64,000 bases of DNA, from assembly GCF_932294415.1 (NCBI RefSeq), contig NC_065535.1, forward strand, positions 87,250,862 through 87,314,861, written 5' to 3'. The notes under the pieces are model-generated. The model saw only the letters and a list, made by a program, of their open reading frames with translations. It searched no databases and had not been told where the DNA came from. Every line of letters begins with the position of its first letter. Within the stretch, counting starts at the first letter, position 1. Both the position numbers and the translations under genes were made by a program. This stretch comes from Quercus robur. Its lineage: Eukaryota > Streptophyta > Magnoliopsida > Fagales > Fagaceae. Shown here in pieces: positions 58,729 to 64,000 of this stretch.

Positions 58729-59810
58729 GTGTTTGTTTGGGAATAATTTATTTAGCCGAAACTGAATTTTTGTTGTTGAAAATACTATATGACAGTTTTT
58801 AGACCCCTTAAACAATTGATTAAACCTAGGTAATTAGCCAAGTTGTTACTTAGTCCAAATTCCAAGTCTAGTTTATCATAATAAAAAGATCAAATCATGC
58901 AAAATAACGGAAAATAAATAAGACAATGATATGATCACCCAGGAAACCAAACCGGTAAAAACCTGGGGAGAATTTAACCTAGCTATCCTCAAGGTAAACT
59001 TGAATCCACTATCTTGAAAGAATCGAAGTTCATACAATAAGACTTACAATCCCCCATGCTCGACTTCTTATTTCTACCAACCAGTAGAACTTACTGACAC
59101 GACCATGTGCAAACTCCGAATCCACAGACTTCTTCTTTCTTGGATTCCCACCAGCTACAAACACACCCGCTTGTGTATTCTTTAAACTTTAATGGCAGCA
59201 ATTGAATTGATCATCAAGGTGCAGATAAATCTTTTCCTTGAAAACCCTAAACTTGTGTAAAGGAAAGCTCCTCTAGATCTCACAAGAGATTTACACAAAC
59301 CGCAAATATGAGCAACACTAAAACGTGGTTAGGGTTTGCCTTTTATACTTAGGACAAATAAGATACCCTAAAAACGTTTTAAAACAAATAGGGCTGAGTT
59401 GGACGAATCTGCAGAAAAGCAATCTGCCCGAGCTTCGATCGGTCGAGCCTAAGCTTCGATCGATCGAGCCAGGCCGAAAGCCACAGTGCTTCCTGCTTTC
59501 ACTCGATTCCAACTTTACATTAACACACAACTTTGAGCTAGTTTTAAATACTTCTAAACACATTATTTTGATCATGGTTTGCCAACAATACAAATTAGAG
59601 TTCTAAATACATAAAATCCTAAACTTTAGAACCTAACACTATAGATAAAGCTAAAAACTAACTGAAATAGTACAGTGAGATTTATAAATAATATCAAAAA
59701 GTGTAATAATACCAATGAATAATAACAAAAATAAGCTAAATGGTAGGAAAAATAAGCTAAATAGTAAAAAAAAAAAAACTTATCTTTTTCGGTCAATGCT
59801 AAACACAACC
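58729..59810. mobile_element. hAT-like MITE split by a solo LTR
   Basis: The left part (58729-58789, GTTTGTTTGGGAATAATTTATTTAGC) and right part (59639-59810, with TAACTGAAATAGTACAGTGA and ATAAGCTAAATAGTA) together match the family of the MITE at 10358-10545. The gap between them is a solo LTR with its own 5-bp duplication, so the MITE is older than the LTR. Confidence 0.72.
58790..59638 (-). mobile_element. Solo LTR, probably Ty1/copia
   Basis: On the minus strand the 849-bp segment begins TGTTAGGTTC and ends AAAACTGTCA, with a perfect 5-bp duplication CTATA on both sides (58785-58789, 59639-59643). A TATA-like TATAAAAGGC (minus strand, about 59345) is followed by leader-like sequence. There is no adjoining internal region or second LTR, so it is a fossil. 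A Ty1/copia origin is inferred from LTR layout. Confidence 0.87.
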
Positions 59811-60264
59811 TAAGAAGGGAAATAGAACTAGGTAGCAAAAAGCCCTTCTATCAGTTCCATTGCAGTACTTAATTCGACATAAAATAATGGATAGTTGAGG
59901 TCAAATTATTAATCCTAATACATCCTAAAAGGTTGGTGAATAATATTTGGGAAAAGACATAAAACCCTCTATGAGGTAAGTTAACACTAGAAGTTTTATC
60001 CATAAAATACCTCTTGGACACACATTTCAAAGTACAAGAGAGTATTCCAATAAAATCCACACATAATCACTTTAAAAAGTTATTTAAGAGTGAATTTTTC
60101 TATTTAAATTCAATGAGTTCAATATTTTCTTACTTGCCCAATTCCCTCTGTTTGGTCTTTGGCTCTCTTAGTTAAAGATTTACTAATTCTTTTTTGTTTG
60201 TGTGGTAGATCAACAGGAAGGAACAGTCAAAAGACTCAAAATCAAGTTCCGACTTCTTGAAATC

Positions 60265-60270
60265 AAGGTA

Positions 60271-60303
<33 letters not shown>
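60265..60303. repeat. Poly-T homopolymer
   Basis: A T run of more than 30 bases. A short imperfect repeat of the following text (TTTTAATT..TTGTTTTATTTTGAATTTTTATTGC) appears about 110 bp later. Confidence 0.85.
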
Positions 60304-60305
<2 letters not shown>

Positions 60306-60785
60306 CTTGAATTTCTTTTAATTCTTGTTTTATTTTGAATTTTTATTGCTTTCAGCAAAATACACAAATATAGAAGAAATCCACTAAGAGGTAGGTTTGA
60401 ATATTTTTCTTTTAATTTTTGTTTAATTTTGAGTTTTTATTGCATTCTAACAACAAATATACATAGATAAGAAATTCACTAAAAAAAAGGGTGTTCGGGT
60501 GAGACTCCAATTAAATAGTGAATATAACATATAAGAACGCCACTTACATCAAAAGCTTAAATCTATAATTTTTTGTTTAATTATGTTATATTAACCATTT
60601 ACTCTTGTCATTATTATTTTATGTGGAACTTTACTCATTTTATTTATTCACACATGTATACCTAATATAATCAGTCCAAAAGATTAAGGTGGACATAGGG
60701 TAGGCCCTTCTCCTTTTAAGGGTGGGGCCAAAAGTTTTATCGACATTTGACGGAGTAAATTTTTTTCTCGACCACCCTGACTCCA

Positions 60786-61135
60786 TTTCTTTTTTTTCTT
60801 TTTTTTTTTGAGAAAAAATGTAAGAAAATTTATTTATGCTGAATAAAATCTTTTCTAAATACATACACCAAATCAGAGGGAATGTGGAAGAGATTCTATC
60901 CACACATCTAACTCTGCAGCTAGAGCTTCTATCCTATCAAGGGAATGGGCAAATCCATTATCATCCCTTCTAGCATGCTTGAAACAGTGCCATTGTAGTG
61001 AATTGCTGACTGTCCTCTATAATAGCGTATTGGGTATATATTATTAACCTCTGCATAAATTACCTTTCTATTTTTCAAATGACCTTGTTTTACAATGCTT
61101 GTGTCCAAACTCCAAACCAACGCCATGTGTGTTTA
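60786..61135 (-). mobile_element. LINE 3' end (RNase H C-terminus and poly-A tail)
   Basis: The minus strand ends in a poly-A tail (poly-T on + at 60787-60810) preceded by a frame reading FKHARRDDNGFAHSLDRIEA, then LDVWIESLPHSL and a stop. LINE ORF2 proteins with a C-terminal RNase H domain end with the same R..N..AH.L.R......VWIE..P pattern. Further upstream it decays. It is a 5'-truncated LINE copy. Confidence 0.7.
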
Positions 61136-62141
61136 GTGCGAGCACCAATTGTTTGAGAGAGACCCACATACGAAGAAAATGGCTTTTCTATTTTTAAAGC
61201 AACGTCATTTTATCAATTATCACATGCCAATCCAATCCAATTGATGTTGTGCATGGTTGAATGTGCACCAATTTTTTGAGAAATATTGATATATTGGTTT
61301 GGATGTGGTTGTCACTTGCTACTTTTGCCTATGTCTGTAAGAGATGGATCACTTGTTACATATTGTATGAATTGACAGATTGCTGAAATTAATATGTGTG
61401 CTTCCGCTAACAATATCTTTACAATTAAATAATTGTATTCATTGTATTTATAATTACAATGGAAGACTTCGATGGGTATACAAAACCACGAATTCAAAAG
61501 TGCTGCATGGTTTAACACACAAATTTATATTCAAAATATATAATACCTACTCTACAAAACCTATAAACAATATACCAATTATTTATAATAAAAAAATGTG
61601 GATATTATGAGATATTTTCAATGTATATATATTCTATAATAATGTATCTCTCGTAACAGGACTATTTTCAATATATATATATATATATATTCTATACAAT
61701 TTTTTTTTAACAAATTATAAACGTGGCAAGGTATGATCCATATAATATTACCTTTATATATGTTTGAACTAACATTAAATTTACTGTATATCAATCACTG
61801 TTATTCTTTTAATAATTTAGAAAAAAAAAATAATAGAAAATTTTGAATCACTGTTCTTACTCGACAAAAAAACTGGATTTCATAAAAGCAAAGGTGATGA
61901 GAATCGGAATTTGGATGTCCAGTTGCAATCCCACCTCTGGTAATGTCAACATTGACATATGGATAGAATTGATGTTAGGTGATTGATTGACAGAATAGAA
62001 TTGGAATGGATTTGACTATTAATTGGACAAACAGACGCGTTATCTGTGTCGTCCTATTTTGTTTCTTCAACTTAGGGTTTTCCAATAATTTTCCCATACA
62101 ATATGTTTTTTTCCTTTAAAAAAAAAAAAAAAAAAAAAAAA
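61136..62141. other. AT-rich intergenic sequence
   Basis: Contains TA tracts (61665-61690) with a partly repeated context (ATTTTCAATGTATATATATT at 61614 and ATTTTCAATATATATATATA at 61662). No gene. Confidence 0.4.
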
Positions 62142-62318
62142 GGATCCGGTTAATGTGTGCCCTTAAAGCACACATTAAGTTTTCTATTTTTGGAAACATT
62201 TTCTCGGTAATTGAAAAAGCTGTCATTACTTTTTCAATTCTCGAGAAAATTATTTCCAAAAATGAAAATTAATATGAAAATTAATGTGTGCCCTAAGGGC
62301 ACACATTAGTAAAATCCA
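62142..62318. mobile_element. MITE related to 42750-42937
   Basis: The left end GGATCCGGTTAATGTGTGCCC and the reversed right end GGATTTTACTAATGTGTGCCC are inverted repeats that continue through CTTA..GCACACATTAA. Layout, length and the central AAAGCTGTCA word match the MITE at 42750. It lies between A-rich tracts, so the target duplication cannot be determined. Confidence 0.75.
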
Positions 62319-63440
62319 AAAAAAAAAATTATGATTACAAGAAAATTAAAATGTTTTAACCTAAGAAGATATTAGCATCTTTGCGATTTCATCCTATAAA
62401 CTACTTTGTCAAATCTTGCTTCCTTAATTCCAAGGATATTAAACTCATAGACTTCTTGGACAAAGCTATTCATTCAACCTATTTGTTTCAAAGAAATAGT
62501 TCATGCTTATTAATAACTTACAGTTCTATTATATTACTAGTTTATAGCATTGGTGGATAAGTATTTCGATTAATGTTGTCGTTTTCAAAAGCAGTTCCAG
62601 GAATCCGCTTAGTTTAGGCTTAGATTATGTTAAATGTAGGATAAGTCTCTCATTTAATGGAACAAAACAACATAAGCATATTTTTTGAACAGGTTTTAAG
62701 GCTTTTAAAGATAAGAATTTGCATGGCATATTACGTGTAAAAGAATGAGTGGGACGAGGTGTAAAGAAAGCCTTATCACCTAAAGAAAAGTGAGGATGTG
62801 ACTGGTGAAAGATAAGGACATATACCTACATTTTTTGACCTGCAGGAGAGCTTTGATAAAAGCTTGTTTTCGAGTCTCTCAGCAAATCTGATCCCTAGTT
62901 AATTACAAAGGCATAAAAAATAAAAAAATCATTCACTTTCTTGGTAAGGAATTATGTACATGCATGTACGCCAACTTCACTACATCCCAACATATGAAGT
63001 TCATGAACTCAAATCATGTCACAGATTGAACTTTGGAGCTATAGTAATCACGCATAAAAATCTAAAAGTCATCAGTTTCCTCCTAAACTTTTGCAGTGTT
63101 AAACTATATATTACGATGTAACAAAGGAAGCACTCGATTGTGATTTAGATAGTTACTACTGAATTTTTTTTGGTCATATTCATACATGGTTATTGTTGGA
63201 ACATTTTAATATTAATTAATTAAAATGAATAAATATTACAACATAAATATAAAGATGTGGGAATGAATATGGAAGATAGGGAGTTAGTGAAAATGTTTAA
63301 TCACACGTTGAAAAGGAAAGTGATTATTTTGTTCTTTTTAATTGTGATGATTATTAATAGGCTAATATGAACTGTCTCAGATATTGGACTAGATACGTAC
63401 GCAAGGGAGATGTGAAAGGTGGAGATATGTCCAGCAATTA
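62319..63440. other. Intergenic, no gene recognised
   Basis: No coding region or repeat end that I can support. Confidence 0.4.
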
Positions 63441-63856
63441 ATCTTGTAACACCCACTACATCAGAATAATGATCCAAGTTACTAATTATTTTCATTATTA
63501 TTGTGTTTTCACCAACAGTTATGTTATCCAATAAGATATTCGGGCAAAAAAGTGTTTTTTTTTTTCCATGAAATAAAGCTTCAAAATTCCATAAAGATAA
63601 ATTCTTTCTAACTTTGTCAAAATTCACTAATTACAACTGCAAGAATCTTGTAACACCCACTACATTAGAATAATGATCCAAGTTACTAATTATTTTCATT
63701 ATTATTGTGTTTTCACCAATAGTTATGTTATCCAATAAGAGATTCGGGCAGAAAAGTGTTTTTTTTTTTTTTCACATGAAATAAAGCTTCAGAATTCCAT
63801 AAAGATAAATTCTTTCTAACTTTGTCAAAATTCACTAATTACAACTGCAAGAATCT
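63441..63856. repeat. Tandem duplication, 204-bp unit
   Basis: ATCTTGTAACACCCACTACAT at 63441 recurs at 63645, and the copies are nearly identical through TTACAACTGCAAGA. The boundary word GCAAGAATCTTG also follows the second copy at about 63850. Few differences (a handful of substitutions and a different T-run length) point to a recent event. Confidence 0.92.
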
Positions 63857-64000
63857 TGTTTAAGTTTTATAAAATTTAAATGATTTAGCACAAGCCATTT
63901 CCATTTCAAATTCAAATCTTTCACCCTGAAAATTTTTTTTTCCTCTTGGTTTTTTTTTCCTTGAGAATACTAAATATTTTTAACACACACACAGGAAGAG

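Overview
The window is nuclear DNA of a flowering plant, most likely a woody eudicot. The evidence is AT-rich intergenic DNA, GT-AG introns with T-rich acceptors, plant-type proteins (an XS/XH-family RNA-directed DNA methylation factor, non-phosphorylating GAPDH, plant-type RTF2) and a dense mix of plant transposable elements. Some tRNA-derived SINE and MITE sequences look like ones I associate with Fagales (oak relatives). That placement is a guess from memory, not a measurement.

Genes. The left half holds five host genes: the 3' part of an FDM/IDN2-like gene (+, about 339-2309, 5' part outside the window), an uninterrupted CAF1 deadenylase ORF with a 5'UTR intron (-, 6731-7555), a tRNA-Thr(AGU) gene (+, 11043-11116), an intronless RTF2 gene (-, 14265-15395) and a ribosomal protein eS12 gene (+, coding exons 17400-19918, preceded by a 5'UTR exon). 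The right half holds one protein gene, a complete nine-exon GAPN (+, 47230-52939, predicted 497 aa). The genes are ordinary housekeeping or gene-silencing genes and form no operon or cluster. Four of the five protein genes look intact; the FDM-like gene is cut by the window edge and one exon junction in it is uncertain.

Mobile DNA. From 19.4 kb to 63.9 kb the window is mostly a stratified transposon graveyard whose boundaries can often be fixed by target-site duplications (TSDs). There are two Mutator-like elements (23148-28900 and 28914-30849), each with a perfect 9-bp TSD, placed so that the two target sites overlap by 5 bp. The first contains a PIF/Harbinger relic (24317-28768, TAA TSD) that still has the transposase C-terminus. 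A hAT-type element (31954-34488, perfect 8-bp TSD) is split by a solo LTR (32895-33935, TSD CCAAG), and a tandem duplication later crossed that LTR's edge. Two more solo LTRs lie at 55831-56548 (TSD AATAT) and 58790-59638 (TSD CTATA), the last inside a hAT-like MITE. Three Helitron candidates with terminal hairpins and CTAG|T ends lie at about 39540-40146 (+), 41014-42429 (-) and 43950-44949 (-). A foldback element of about 1.1 kb with arms of about 500 bp (45775-46878) sits roughly 165 bp upstream of the GAPN TATA box. LINE fragments, SINE copies, MITEs and several local tandem duplications fill most of the remaining assigned sequence.

I found no CRISPR array, bacterial-type operon, or clearly new protein-coding system. 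The most unusual structures are the double MULE insertion, the long foldback in the GAPN promoter region, and the layered insertions with clean TSDs. All exon boundaries were read by eye from splice signals and reading frame; none is supported here by transcripts.
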